From: Parelaphostrongylus tenuis
Taxonomy: Eukaryota; Nematoda; Chromadorea; Rhabditida; Metastrongylidae
Length of the DNA: 64,000 nt
NCBI GenBank assembly: GCA_019055375.1
Contig: JAHQIW010003796.1
Span: 31,714-95,713, forward strand
Direction of reading: 5' to 3'
The position numbers and the translations under genes were made by a program. This document shows, one piece after another, positions 21,001 to 29,894 of the stretch. Positions within the stretch are counted from its first letter, which is position 1; each line of letters opens with the position of its first letter. A model generated the notes under the pieces. The model worked only from the letters and a program-made list of their open reading frames with translations. It had not been told where the DNA came from and ran no database searches.

Positions 21001-24000
21001 TAGATACCGCGCTCAAGACTCATCGATTCTTTCAGCTCTCAGGGTTATCGAATTAGTACCAAACTTGTTTGGGAAGATAGCAGCACTGACTTGATACATG
21101 GGTAGGCTAACGCCAGTCATCGCAAAGGTCAGATATGCATTCAAGTACCTTAACACTTTCAGGAACGTGGACGCTCAGCTTCTGCATCTCTCACTGGCAA
21201 CGTTGAACGACCTACTCCATCTCTTTCTCATCTGTAACCCAACGTTTTGCGTTTAACAATGGCGGGGTAGGGTAAGAGATGTAAGGAGGTGGAGCAGGCC
21301 GTCCAGAGTTGCCAGATAGAAAAGCAGAGGCGGTGGGTTAAGGTCCTGGAAAAATCAAACAATGCTGGATGAAGCCGAACGCTTGGCGTATCCCTCCAAG
21401 GATGATGAACGCTGGAAGCTCTATTCTTTAGCTTTCGATTTTCATGATGTAGGCTTTAGGAAAACTTCAAAACCCATTCATATTTTTGATATTTAGTCCA
21501 CCCGAGATGATCCTCACGACGACCATCTCTGATGTATAGTTTTTTCCCCCTCATCTTACCTATCAACAAGGTAGCAGCAGAGGTTTGTAGCATCTCACTC
21601 ACTTTCTTTCTAGATTAGTCTCGATTACAGGACACTATTCAGACGAGAGCAGTCATCTCCATGTAGATACAAGTGGAAATTTTCTTGGATTAAAAATCAG
21701 TCCTTTCCTTTGGACATAGACTGTATAATGTTCGTCGTCGCCTACTCTTATTATATGGAAGTGAGCGCTCCGAAAGGATTGGTTAAAGACGAATGTTAAC
21801 TGCCCGATTGACGAGACGATCAAGTTCGAAACACGTGCATCGAGCTCAATCAGTCAGCTTATTTTCTTAAAAATCTCATTTACAGGAAGCTATGGAGTCT
21901 ATCCAAATAACATTCAGTTCTCCGTGCTCGAGCCCGGCAGCTAACAGCCAAGCAAAAGAATTAATTGATCGTAAGTTAAGAGGTTTAATTGTTACTGTTT
22001 TTGGCATTTTTGATACCCAACGTGTAGCTTGCCAGGCTCTAAACGTGGGGGCTGGGTACTCACGAGTAGCTTGCCAGTCTCTCTCGGAGGAGCGGGAGGA
22101 GCTTATTTGTTGGAGGCGACTCCTAACCGCCTCCCATGTACTTCCCAGCCGCTTGATTGCAGGCTTTTGGCCGACTTGACTCGTAGAAATAGAGTTTTGT
22201 CAAGTCGGCACTGCAGAAGCAGGGAGCTCGTCCCCTGAATCCACCTGCGTCTCTGGGAAGCACACGGTCGCTTTTGGTTCGCGTTTTATTCCCCTATCCA
22301 CCACCTGGGGACGCGCCACGTGCCCTCGCGACTAACCGGGCGGGATCCCTCAAAGAGGGAGGTCCGTGGTCAAAGAGGGAGGTCGACAATTAAACCATCT
22401 TCGCTTTGCTGACGATATCGTTCTCATAACACCAAACATCAGCCAAGCGGAACGAATGTTGACTGATTTCGATAACGCCTGTGGAAAGATCGGTCTTCAA
22501 CTGAATCTAACGAAAACAATGTTCATGAGGAACGGATGGGTTTCTAATGCCCCATTCACGCTCAACGGAACGACAATTTCCGAATGCTCCAGTTACATCT
22601 ATCTAGGTCGTGAAATCAACATGATGAACGACCTAGCCCCAGAGTTGAGCAGGAGGAAACGAGCGGCTTGGGGAACGTTTAAGAGCATCGAAGATGTAGT
22701 GAAGAGGACAAAGAACATCCGACTCCGTGCTCACCTTTTCGACTCGACAGTTATCCCTGCCCTAACGTATGCAGCAGAAACCTGGTCGCTAGGTAAGCAG
22801 GATGAAAGATCACTTGCCGTTATCGAACGCGCAGTCGAAAGGTCGATGCTAGGAGTATCTCGTATTTCGCAAATGAGACAAAGGATCCGAACTTCCGACC
22901 TACGTCAACGATCGAAAATCAGAGACGCCGTTCTACATGCCAGGATATCGAAAATAAGGTGGGCCGGACACGTGGTGCGCTTCAACGACAACCGATGGAC
23001 GAGAGCCGTTACCGACTGGATTCCTCGGGACGTCAAGCGCTCTAAAGAAAGACCACTGACCCGTTGGTCCGATTTCTTCACGAAAGCGATGGAAGAAAGA
23101 TATGATGCTCAGCGAATTCCTAGAGCAAGGAGGGCTCACTGGGCTACTCTTGCGCGCGATAGGGAAAAATGGAAGAGTTGCTGGTACCCGCTCGAGTCAC
23201 TCGACGATCAACGGGACGACAGGTGATATAGGTGACAGGTGAAGTTAAGAGGATCAGAATTGCGTGCTAGTGTGTGCTGCGGAGGGGAAGGGGAGCTGGT
23301 CCTGGATTCCATACGGCAAACGATCGGTAGCGTTAGTGCCACTCACATGTAGTGTGCAATCCTTGTTATTCAATTTGGAATTTTTTTTTCGCTTTTGAAG
23401 AAACTTTAGATAAAGCAAATGACACTAATAATACAAGATGTTCTCTGCACCTTCATAGGCTTTTCGCGACTTCAGCGAAGTCTTAGTGGAAGCAAGTGGC
23501 CGTAGTAATACATAATATTGCTTGAGTTCTACGCGACTTCTAAAGGATGTTTTTCAACAAGAGGCACGAGGCACAACAGGCGAAAATCTAAGCTTTCGAA
23601 TAATTACTATCACCTTTCATGAAAGTTCTTGTCCAGAAAAAGGGACCGTTTCTTGATGTCTTCCCGGATAACCGAATTGACCCTATTCTTCTAGAGTTAA
23701 TGACATAACGCAAAGAAGTAATTTTCTAGCAGGCATTTTTCTCTTAACGAAATAGATTTTTCAGACGAGTGTTACCCTTGTCGGTTTCATCCAAGCTTAA
23801 TAACTGGCATTCCAGTATATCAAACTCAAAATCATCTAGCATTTTGAAGTACTTTAAGCAAATGCTTAATCGAGGGCGTTCATTTTCACACTGCGATGTG
23901 GGATCAGATAGGAGAAGGAGAACAGCATGGAGCCTCTTGAGACTTTCAAGGAAACCGTCATCTAAATAGCAAACCTTGAAGTCTGTGCTTACCTATCGGG

Positions 24001-27000
24001 TTTAACTGTCATCCCAATGCTCTGCTATGCAGCACAGACGTGGGTCGAAATTGCAACCACATCAAGAAATTTACGCACCACTCGGAGGGCTCTCGACGAA
24101 GTTTCCTGAAATTCAGTGGCACTCACAGCGTCTGGTTGCCCTACGTTTTCCTGTCGCTGGAGCTCTTCGTGAGTTAGAAGGAATTTCGAGACATCATTTA
24201 TTTGCGTCGAGGATTGACAATTTCTTTCAAATCTAAATATGTCGACTTCTGTGAGCACGGTATTGATTTATTGCCTGAGAGATGGCCGAAATTTGTTCAG
24301 GCCGATAGCGCATACTTTGAAGAGTGATATAAAGCAGTTTTAATTAATTCTCGTCAATAAATTAGTGTTTATTTCCCTAGTGATTGAACCTACGAAATGA
24401 CCTAATGTTACCAGTATGATGGTAGTGGTGAACGAGCGTTAACTCAGCTACTTCGTTTGCAGAGAGCACGCGATCTCGCCTCCACAAAGTATAACTTGCC
24501 TTGTACAGTACCTGGCCAATCGGGTACCAATCCTCACTTGATGAGGCCGCCACGGTTATCGAGGTCAACTATGAAGCCGAGATCTCCAAAACGAGATTCA
24601 AGGAACACGAAGTTCTCAATACGCTACCACGCACAGTGTGACGAATTACTTCTCCTTAGCTCACTTCCTCCACCTCAGCTCACTCACCAGCGTCGCTCAT
24701 TACACACTGTAGTTCACTCATTAGCATAGTTCACTCTCTACCATATTCTCATAAAAGCTATTCATAGCATCACATACACACTACTGGCAGATACCCTTTC
24801 TCATTATCGTTCTTACTTGTCGTTGTTCTGATAATCTTGTTTTGCATATAGAGGTCTGATTGTCCAAGCTAGCTCTTCACAGCCACACTGATGAACTACG
24901 CTTTCAAGAACTCTCACAGTACACTGAACTATCGCAACAATACTAGTGCATCGGCCAGAAATCGAAGGCAAGTTGCTCGCTTGGCAGGCGTGCATTCTAC
25001 CAGCGAGAAATTAATGCACCGCCAACTACCAGAATCCATTGAACCATCGCAACATTCGGTGAGTTAAACCTTGGTATGAATAGTGTTTTATTTTTTGTGT
25101 TCATTAATGCATTTATCCGAAACGCTTAATTTCACCGAAACTGTAGTTTACAGCCGGCTTCGTCGCCGATTTGAAGAATTTTTCCAAATTTAAGAGTCTC
25201 TTAAAAATCTTTAAGTTTTACTAAAAAAGATTATTGTATAGAACACGCTTAGTTTATCGTACACTTACATTATGTGCTGATGTCACTGATTTGTAGATTC
25301 TTGGCAAAAATTCATACGATTTCGTCATAAGACGCTTTATATTCGTAGGTCTTTTTTTTTTACAAAAACATGTCGTACTCATTTACTCACTTTCTGCGAT
25401 TGCTGTGCGGCTTCAACCTCACCGATAAATTATCTGCTAATTCTTCGACACGCTTTCAGCGGAAATCTGTTCTTTGCGCTTAAAAAACACAAGAATAATT
25501 TTTCACTAAGTTTGTTCCATGGCATCAGTGACGGAGTGCCTATCACAGAGAGTAGTGTCTTCAGCTACGGTAAAGGAATCTCCTTTGCACATGAGAGTTG
25601 GAGCTTGAAGTTTGGTTCGTAGGTCATGCGAAGTTCAAACTTCTGTCTACAGAGGTAAAGAGAAGACCGAAGGCAACATAGTTTCAGCGAATCTTGACTT
25701 AAACTTAACTCAGAACAGCAAACAATGAGGACATCAATAAGGCGTAGAGTCGGCGATGTTGTTAATGATGAGAGAACGAGGCGGGACAGAAAGATGACAA
25801 TGGTTGAGGTTTTTCATAAGTCATTCGTACGTGTGCGTGTTGCATTTGCAGCAAGTTTTATTGCAAAATAAGCATATATCAGCTCCACACTGAGCTCTGC
25901 CAGCTAGGTAAAACTATTGAAGCACAGAGATGTTCGTCGACAAGGCGTAAATTCACTTATTTTATCATAAGCAAACCGTTCCCTGAGGTGGATAGAGAAC
26001 AATTTGAATGTGGTCATTGGTTTCGAAACACGCTTCAAAGTATGCCAGATAATCATTTTTTGGCCAGGTATGTCATGTGGTCTGTTAACATGGGCCGACT
26101 TATTTAAATCTTGATACACCATATATCTAAGTCAGCCCATTTTGACAGATCACATGACATGCGTGGCCCAAAAAATTAATAATCTGGCATATTGAAATTT
26201 GAACAGTGGTCTTGAGTAAACACTCGAAACTAAAGATATGATATAATAAATACACTAGCCAAGAATAATCGAGTGTACAGCACTATGTGTTCGGTGATAA
26301 TTTCACCAGACATAGAGTGTAAAATGTTCTCCGTCGCTAATTTTTAGTGTGGGGACTGGAGCACCCACACAAGATTATCAAAAGACGAAAGGGCAACTGC
26401 CCGGTAGACAAGACCGCAAGATCGAAACACATGTATCGGGTTCTATAAGGCGACCCACTTTAACAGACCACATGACATGCATGGCACAAAAAATGATTAC
26501 CTGGCATATTGAAATTTGAGATGTGTTCTCAAGAAAACACTCAAAACGAAAGATTCGCCGAAGTATTTAGGCATGAGATTCTACTCAATTATTTGAAATT
26601 ATTAATTTTACACACTGTCTAGCTAGCGAAAATACAGGCAGCTTTTGAAGACTCGACAACGTTCATCATCGTTCATCACCATCATTCATCATTCATCATA
26701 AATAAAAATGCGTTTGTTTCACTCTGTTCACACGTATCGGATTCAGAGTTTCAAGCTGAAACTAGGAGAAACCGTGACATACCGACACCGCGTCAAATTT
26801 GCATGTTATAGGTTAGTGCTTTTATCTAACATAAACAAGGTGTTTGTCTTAAGAACGGGGCAAAACTTCAGTCCCTTGTCAATTTAAAGTTTTTTCTTCT
26901 CGTTTTTAATTTCTTTTTCCAATATCTATAATAACAACTGAACTCGACCACATTCAAGTACTCACATTTCAGGCACAACGACGAAGCTCACAATGCTTGT

Positions 27001-28026
27001 ATGAAGGATCTTTTGAGGAAAACAGAGCGATTAGAAAATAGGCCGAAAAAGATGAACTTTTTTTACAACTTTGTATGGAACTTGTCTTTTTTTCAATTTT
27101 TGTCCAAGTTTTGATGATTTTATGCGAAATATCTGTGCTTTAAAGCTCGCGACTTGAAAAATCGTGAGATAATCGAAAAAGCTTTTTTTGAAATAAAACA
27201 GAGTCGAGTGGAGAAAGAGCTTTCTTGTCAAAGTGATCGTATAAGTCTGCGAGGTCAAGAAACGGTGGAGGATCTACGACTTCAAGAAAAAGGATTTCTC
27301 TAAAAGATTATCTGCTCGTAGTTGTGACTTGAAGAAATGACCTTGTGAAGAATTCAAAAAAATTTGATAGCAGAACAGCAGCCTCAGTAATGAAGTGTTA
27401 AGCATGCATCCCTTCAAAAGGGTATGACACGGGTTCTTTTCCCGCCCAAGATTCAGAGTTTTGCATATCACTCAGTGGTTGTGTTGCAAATCACTTAGGG
27501 TTATTTGCACCTCATCTGCATATGTTCAGAGCCAAGTTGACGATGAACACAAAATGAGGAACTCTGCCGCTATTTCTCCGTTGCTTATAGACGAATCAAC
27601 AACAACAATCCCTCCTTTTCTTTTCGACAATAAACATGCGATTAATAAGAACGTTGCTGATCACAACAGAAATGGGCTTTTTTTTTCTAGTGGCAGTATT
27701 TATTCGAAGATCCTCAACACGTAGTGTTTAGGATCGAGACTTCTCTCGCTTCATGGTCGGACGACGAAAAGAAGCTGTTCAAAGAAAGATTGTCCGCTGT
27801 CGGCAAGAACTACGCAAAGATGGCCATGTTTTTAGAAAATATGGTTTTGTTTAAGAACTCAATTTTAAAAAAATTAGAGAGATACCATATAATAGATAGT
27901 TTTGCTCCTTAAGACATTCATTTTTGTCACTATATCTTTAGACGCTGTGATAGTAAACTGCATCTTTTCTGTAGAAATCCAGGGCCATGTTAGCTACTAT
28001 ACATTTCTTATCCAATTGTGATTTGG
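17976..28026 (+). CDS. gei-8: NCoR/SMRT-type nuclear corepressor (gei-8 family), multi-exon, possibly 3'-incomplete
   Basis: Proposed exons: 17,976-18,070; 20,133-20,205; 20,450-20,491; 21,886-21,970; 25,714-25,808; 26,747-26,811; 26,973-27,072; 27,146-27,238; 27,530-27,652; 27,691-27,843; 27,975-28,026. The order follows vertebrate NCoR: Q/S/T-rich N-terminus, a segment like IIYDENRKKAEE, a helical ERLENRPKK block, NREIIEKAFFEIK, IPPFLFD, then a SANT domain starting at W of SWSDDEKKLF. Family members recruit HDAC3 complexes to repress transcription in the nucleus. Phases agree at every join except two. Exon 7 to 8 is off by one base, in a region with a T7 run. Exon 8 to 9 fits only if a weak donor at 27,265 is used. 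An RTE copy starts soon after the last exon, so the gene may be broken or only part of it is here. The ID is from remembered family features, not a search. Confidence 0.6.
20133..20205 (+). CDS. gei-8: Corepressor exon 2
   Basis: Acceptor TTTTTTTTAG, donor CAA|GTAAGTG. One base completes the Arg codon of exon 1, then 24 codons follow (AIATLTAHNSPQQPSAQYVA to SLGQ), ending in phase 0. A further short exon near 20,330-20,352 is possible but not needed for the frame. Confidence 0.6.
20450..20491 (+). CDS. gei-8: Corepressor exon 3
   Basis: Acceptor TAATATTTAG, donor CAG|GTTTTG. Fourteen codons, APQYKENPADQTSQ, phase 0 at both ends, so it joins exons 2 and 4 without a shift. Confidence 0.5.
20660..20925 (+). 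mobile_element. tRNA-derived SINE, family S2
   Basis: Starts with a box-A-like GGCTGAGTGGTGTAATGC, then CCAATTCTCTCCGGCAGTCAAC, GTCCTATGG, and a tail with GAGGAAGACAAAAGGATGAATTG-like sequence and CTAGAAAT. S2 relatives are at 43,251 (fullest), 47,805 and 52,910. It lies in a corepressor intron. Confidence 0.65.
20935..21165 (+). mobile_element. tRNA-derived SINE, family S1
   Basis: GCTGTAGCGCAGTGGTTAGA gives a near-perfect box A, and the body shows CCAAACTTGTTTGGGAAGA, AGCACTGACTTGATACATGG, GTAGGCTAACGCC and GTCATCGCAAAGGTCAGATA. It lies in a corepressor intron, directly before an R3 hairpin repeat. Confidence 0.75.
21165..21345. repeat. Hairpin repeat R3, diverged copy
   Basis: Contains inverted blocks around CTTCTGCATCTCTCAC and GAGATGTAAGGAGGTGGA, followed by GCCGTCCAGAGTTGCCAGAT. 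Other copies lie at 44,340-44,540, 45,225-45,485, 49,355-49,530 and 50,095-50,362. Confidence 0.55.
21700..21855 (+). mobile_element. Fragment of MITE family M2
   Basis: Matches the M2 body: ATAGACTGTATAATGTTCGT, CGCCTACTCTTATT, AACTGCCCGATTGACGAGAC and CGAAACACGTGCATCGAGCT. Only about a third of the element is present. Confidence 0.6.
21886..21970 (+). CDS. gei-8: Corepressor exon 4
   Basis: Acceptor CATTTACAG, donor GATC|GTAAGTT. It encodes 28 codons, EAMESIQITFSSPCSSPAAN followed by SQAKELID, and ends in phase 1. The SxAKELID end resembles the SKEELIQ stretch of NCoR. The longer plus-strand frame over 21,892-22,179 reads through the intron and is not real. Confidence 0.55.
22020..23240 (+). 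mobile_element. Internally deleted RTE-type retrotransposon
   Basis: A GC-rich 5' part (22,020-22,365, with GGGACGCGCCACGTGCCCTC and a stretch of untranslated-leader character) is joined directly to the 3' coding end. At the junction a 15-base direct repeat, TCAAAGAGGGAGGTC, occurs at 22,350-22,364 and again at 22,370-22,384. The endonuclease and most of the reverse transcriptase are missing. The element ends near 23,240 with GGTGATATAGGTGACAGGTG. It sits in corepressor intron 4, in the same orientation as the gene. Confidence 0.75.
22366..23226 (+). pseudogene. RTE-type reverse transcriptase C-terminal part (286 codons open)
   Basis: The least damaged RTE piece in the window. LRFADDIVLI at residues 12-21 holds the FADD box of the reverse transcriptase active site. 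It is followed by LQLNLTKT, STVIPALTYAAETW, SKIRWAGHVVRFNDNRWTRA, RWSDFFTKAMEERYDAQR and the C-terminus SCWYPLESLDDQRDDR. The upstream RT motifs and the endonuclease are absent, so it cannot act alone. The open frame suggests a fairly recent insertion. Copies at 16,697 (minus), 28,095 (plus), 29,895 (minus), 51,940 (plus) and 54,500 (minus) are progressively more decayed. Confidence 0.9.
23690..25235 (+). repeat. 1.5-kb dispersed repeat R6, copy 2, with RTE-type coding remnant
   Basis: Direct repeat of 10,690-12,170. Around 23,900-24,120 the frames give RRRRTAWSLL, LTVIPMLCYAAQTWVEIATT and LRTTRRALDEV, clearly the post-FADD region of an RTE-type protein but a different subfamily from 22,366-23,226. 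Downstream, both copies keep a stretch reading RNNTSASARNRRQVARLAGV near 24,930 on the plus strand. It lies in corepressor intron 4. Confidence 0.65.
25714..25808 (+). CDS. gei-8: Corepressor exon 5 (IIYDENRKK-like segment)
   Basis: Acceptor TTAACTCAG, donor GAG|GTTTTT. Two bases complete a Gln codon left by exon 4, then 31 codons run QQTMRTSIRRRVGDVVNDER and TRRDRKMTMVE, ending in phase 0. SIRRRVGDVVNDERTRRDRK resembles the SIVQIIYDENRKKAEEAH stretch conserved in NCoR/SMRT. Both joins are in phase although a 3.7-kb TE-filled intron precedes it. Confidence 0.5.
25985..26545 (+). mobile_element. MITE family M2, near full length
   Basis: Shows the complete M2 layout: an inverted piece (GTCATGTGGTCTGTTAACATG) facing a direct piece (CAGATCACATGACATGCGTG), then CATATTGAAATTTGA, AACACTCGAAACTAAAGATA, GTGTACAGCACTATGTGTTC, ATAGAGTGTAAAATGTTC, GGGGACTGGAGCACCCACAC, AACTGCCCG and CGAAACACATGTATCGGG. 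The direct piece returns at the end (26,455-26,545). No coding function. Lies in a corepressor intron. Confidence 0.75.
26747..26811 (+). CDS. gei-8: Corepressor exon 6
   Basis: Acceptor CGGATTCAG, donor AG|GTTAGTG. Twenty-one codons (SFKLKLGETVTYRHRVKFAC then Y) plus two bases that complete an Arg codon with exon 7. The frame closes on both sides, but the protein match to NCoR here is weak. Confidence 0.45.
26973..27072 (+). CDS. gei-8: Corepressor exon 7 (helical block before SANT1)
   Basis: Acceptor CACATTTCAG. HNDEAHNACMKDLLRKTERL followed by ENRPKKM aligns with the NCoR block MEAWEKKVDRIENNPRRK. The only downstream donor (TTT|GTATGG at 27,073) leaves phase 0, but exon 8 needs phase 1. 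One extra T in the T7 run at about 27,058-27,064 would repair the join, so this may be a homopolymer error or a real disabling indel. Confidence 0.55.
27146..27238 (+). CDS. gei-8: Corepressor exon 8
   Basis: After GCTTTAAAG the frame reads RDLKNREIIEKAFFEIKQSR then VEKELSCQSD. It aligns closely with the NCoR stretch KESKTREYYEKQFPEIRKQR. Donor candidates are GATC|GTATAAG (27,239, phase 1) and ACG|GTGGAG (27,266, phase 0). Only the latter fits exon 9. Confidence 0.6.
27379..27454 (+). repeat. Degenerate tRNA-like sequence, relative of the 55-kb array unit
   Basis: GCCTCAGTAATGAAGTGTTA, then CATCCCTTCAAAAGGGTATG and CACGGGTTCTTTTCCCGCC, mirrors the layout of the cloverleaf at 55,039-55,110, but box B is damaged. 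It lies in a corepressor intron. Confidence 0.5.
27530..27652 (+). CDS. gei-8: Corepressor exon 9 (IPPFLFD block)
   Basis: Acceptor ATATGTTCAG, donor AAC|GTTGCT. Forty-one codons in phase 0/0: SQVDDEHKMRNSAAISPLLI followed by DESTTTIPPFLFDNKHAINK and N. It matches the NCoR segment with IPPMxFD that lies just before SANT1. The intron to exon 10 is only 38 bp, short even for nematodes. Confidence 0.6.
27691..27843 (+). CDS. gei-8: Corepressor exon 10 (SANT domain, first two helices)
   Basis: Acceptor TTTTTTTCTAG, 51 codons in phase 0. YLFEDPQHVVFR matches the NCoR LMEDPMKVYKDR lead-in. ETSLASWSDDEKKLFKERLS with AVGKNYAKMAMFLEN is a SANT domain: conserved Trp, DDEK acidic start, the KNY turn and the hydrophobic helix 2. 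In NCoR this region (SANT1) activates HDAC3. The donor is taken as ATG|GTTTTG. Confidence 0.7.
27975..28026 (+). CDS. gei-8: Corepressor exon 11 (probable SANT helix 3)
   Basis: Acceptor TTTTCTGTAG. In phase 0 it reads KSRAMLATIHFLSNCDL, which can be laid on the NCoR helix KSVPDCVLYYYLTK with conserved K, S and aromatic/Leu positions. A donor TTG|GTGAAC lies at 28,027. The match is modest, and the next 900 bp are retrotransposon, so no further exon was found. Confidence 0.35.
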
Positions 28027-28094
28027 TGAACGCGTTATTCTATCTGCTATCTCTAAGCAGTGAAATGATGTTATAAAAGATGGCCCGAGAGTGG

Positions 28095-28937
28095 AGTGGT
28101 ACGCAAAACTTTGCTGAAGATATCGTTCTTATAACACCAAGCATCAGCCAAACAAGACGAATGTGGATCGATTTTAACGACGTCTGTGAGAAGATTGGTC
28201 TTTGATTGAATCCATCAAAGGCGATGTGTATGAAAAACGGCTCGGATTTAAAATTACCCTCCGCGATCGACGAAATGAGCATCTCGAGTGCTTTGGTAAC
28301 GTCTGTATAGATCGTGAAGTTAATTTGATAAACGACCTACCTCCACAATTGAACAGGAAGAAACGAGCGGCTTGGAAACGTTTAGAAGCATCGAGGATGT
28401 TGTGAAGACGACAAGGCATCCGACTCTGTGTCTGCCTTTTCAACTCAACGATTATCTCTGCGCCAACGTATGCATCAGAAATTTGGTCGCTACGTAAGCA
28501 GGATAAAAGATCCTTGGCGTTATTGAACGCGCAGTAAAAAACTCGATGCTGGGAGTATCCCGTATTGCAGAAATGAGAGAAAAGATCTGAAGCTCCGACC
28601 TTCGTCAACGATCTAGGATCAAAGACGCCGTTTTACACACTAAGATTTCGAAAATAACGTGGGCCGGACACTTGATGCGCTTCAACGCCAACCGCTGGAC
28701 CAGGGCAGTTACCAACTTCATTTTTTAGGATATCAAGCGATCTATAGGAAGACCACCGATCTGATGGTCCGATTTCTTCACAAAAATCTTAGGAGAAAAA
28801 TACGGTGCTCAACGAACCTCTGGAGCAAGGGGAACCCATTAGGCCACTCTTGCAAGCGATGGGAAAGGATGGAAGCGTTGCTGGCGCCAGCTCGAGTCAC
28901 TCGCCGATCATAGGGACGACAGGGGATAAAGATGATA
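28095..28937 (+). pseudogene. RTE-type retrotransposon 3' end, decayed
   Basis: Broken frames follow the family from EDIVLITPSISQ (FADD box lost) through SNDLPPQLNRKKRAAW-like, QKRSLALLNAQ-like and the GPDT/RFNANRWTRAVT block to a LESLADHRDDR-like C-terminus. There are many stops and shifts. Inserted in the sense direction just after the last recognised corepressor exon. Confidence 0.8.
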
Positions 28938-28952
28938 TGAGTGATCAAACTA

Positions 28953-29465
28953 ATGCCCGAAATTGCTTTTGAGAGCATCTTGGAGAATGTAAAGAAAGCT
29001 ACGAATGGTATTGGGAACTTGCCAAAAAACGCGATTTGCACTACTGTAAAACCATGTAAAATCGATCTATTTACAGCATCTGATCCATTAGCTGACATTG
29101 TAATATTTCACGTCGAAGAAAGAGTGGTCGCAGGCGGTGCCATCGGTGGTATAGTGGCAGCACTCGCTCCCGGTAAGGGTAAAACGCAGGTTCGAGGTGA
29201 GGTTGGATTTTTGAGCACCATTCAATCGTCTCAGATAAATCATACCTCTCAACCACTTTTTAATAGAGCCCGTTCAAAACGTTAATACTCTGGTGATGAC
29301 GTAACATGTTTTCAGCCATTTATCATTTGTAACTGCTGTGGCGAAGGGCTGTGCTACGGAAGAGTTTTTGAGGGCGAAACAAGCGCCTGTCTAGAATTTA
29401 GACCTGACAATTGCCCAAAACATGTTACATCCTTTTCAGACCATTGCCAGAATGCATCAAATTAA
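28953..29465 (+). CDS. Unknown protein, two-exon C-terminus with cysteine-rich end
   Basis: Exon one runs from ATG 28,953 (or an internal acceptor) to CAG|GTTCGAG at 29,189: MPEIAFESILENVKKATNGI, then a stretch with KPCKIDLFTASDPLADIVIF and a Gly/Ala-rich hydrophobic run AGGAIGGIVAALAPGKGKTQ. After an intron of 126 bp with acceptor TGTTTTCAG, exon two (29,316-29,465) continues in phase 0: PFIICNCCGEGLCYGRVFEG, ETSACLEFRPDNCPKHVTSF and SDHCQNASN, then stop. Seven cysteines sit in 49 residues, which suggests a secreted or extracellular domain. The family is not recognised. It follows an RTE insertion, so it may be a separate gene or a fragment. A competing donor CCCG|GTAAGG (29,172) would break the frame. 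Confidence 0.4.
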
Positions 29466-29894
29466 AGTCATATAGGTTCTTCCCCAAATAAGTACTTTTC
29501 TGCTGTTGGACACGACTATTACAAAAAGCTAGCGATCTGTGAATACAATGACTCACAGAACTTACGCTTATGTCTACGTAAAAAAGGTTACCACAAATTT
29601 CTTTAGTACGCTACACCTTAAGGAATTCGCTTTTCAGTCACTTATCTGGCCACTATTGTGTAACATAAACACTCGTCTTGAGCAGACCAGTAAAAGCAGT
29701 GCACATGCAATCATCGTAAAGTATACAGCATTTGCAGACTTTTCTAGGATGCAAAAGAAGCATGTGGGTAGAACGATTTTACGCGCTTTGCAGTAGTGCT
29801 CATTGCGCTACCTTTAACGAAAATTTGATGTCGCTCGAAGGTATCTTTACGTTTTTGGTCAGTGCTCGTAAAGGCAATTTCGAACAATAGTGCG

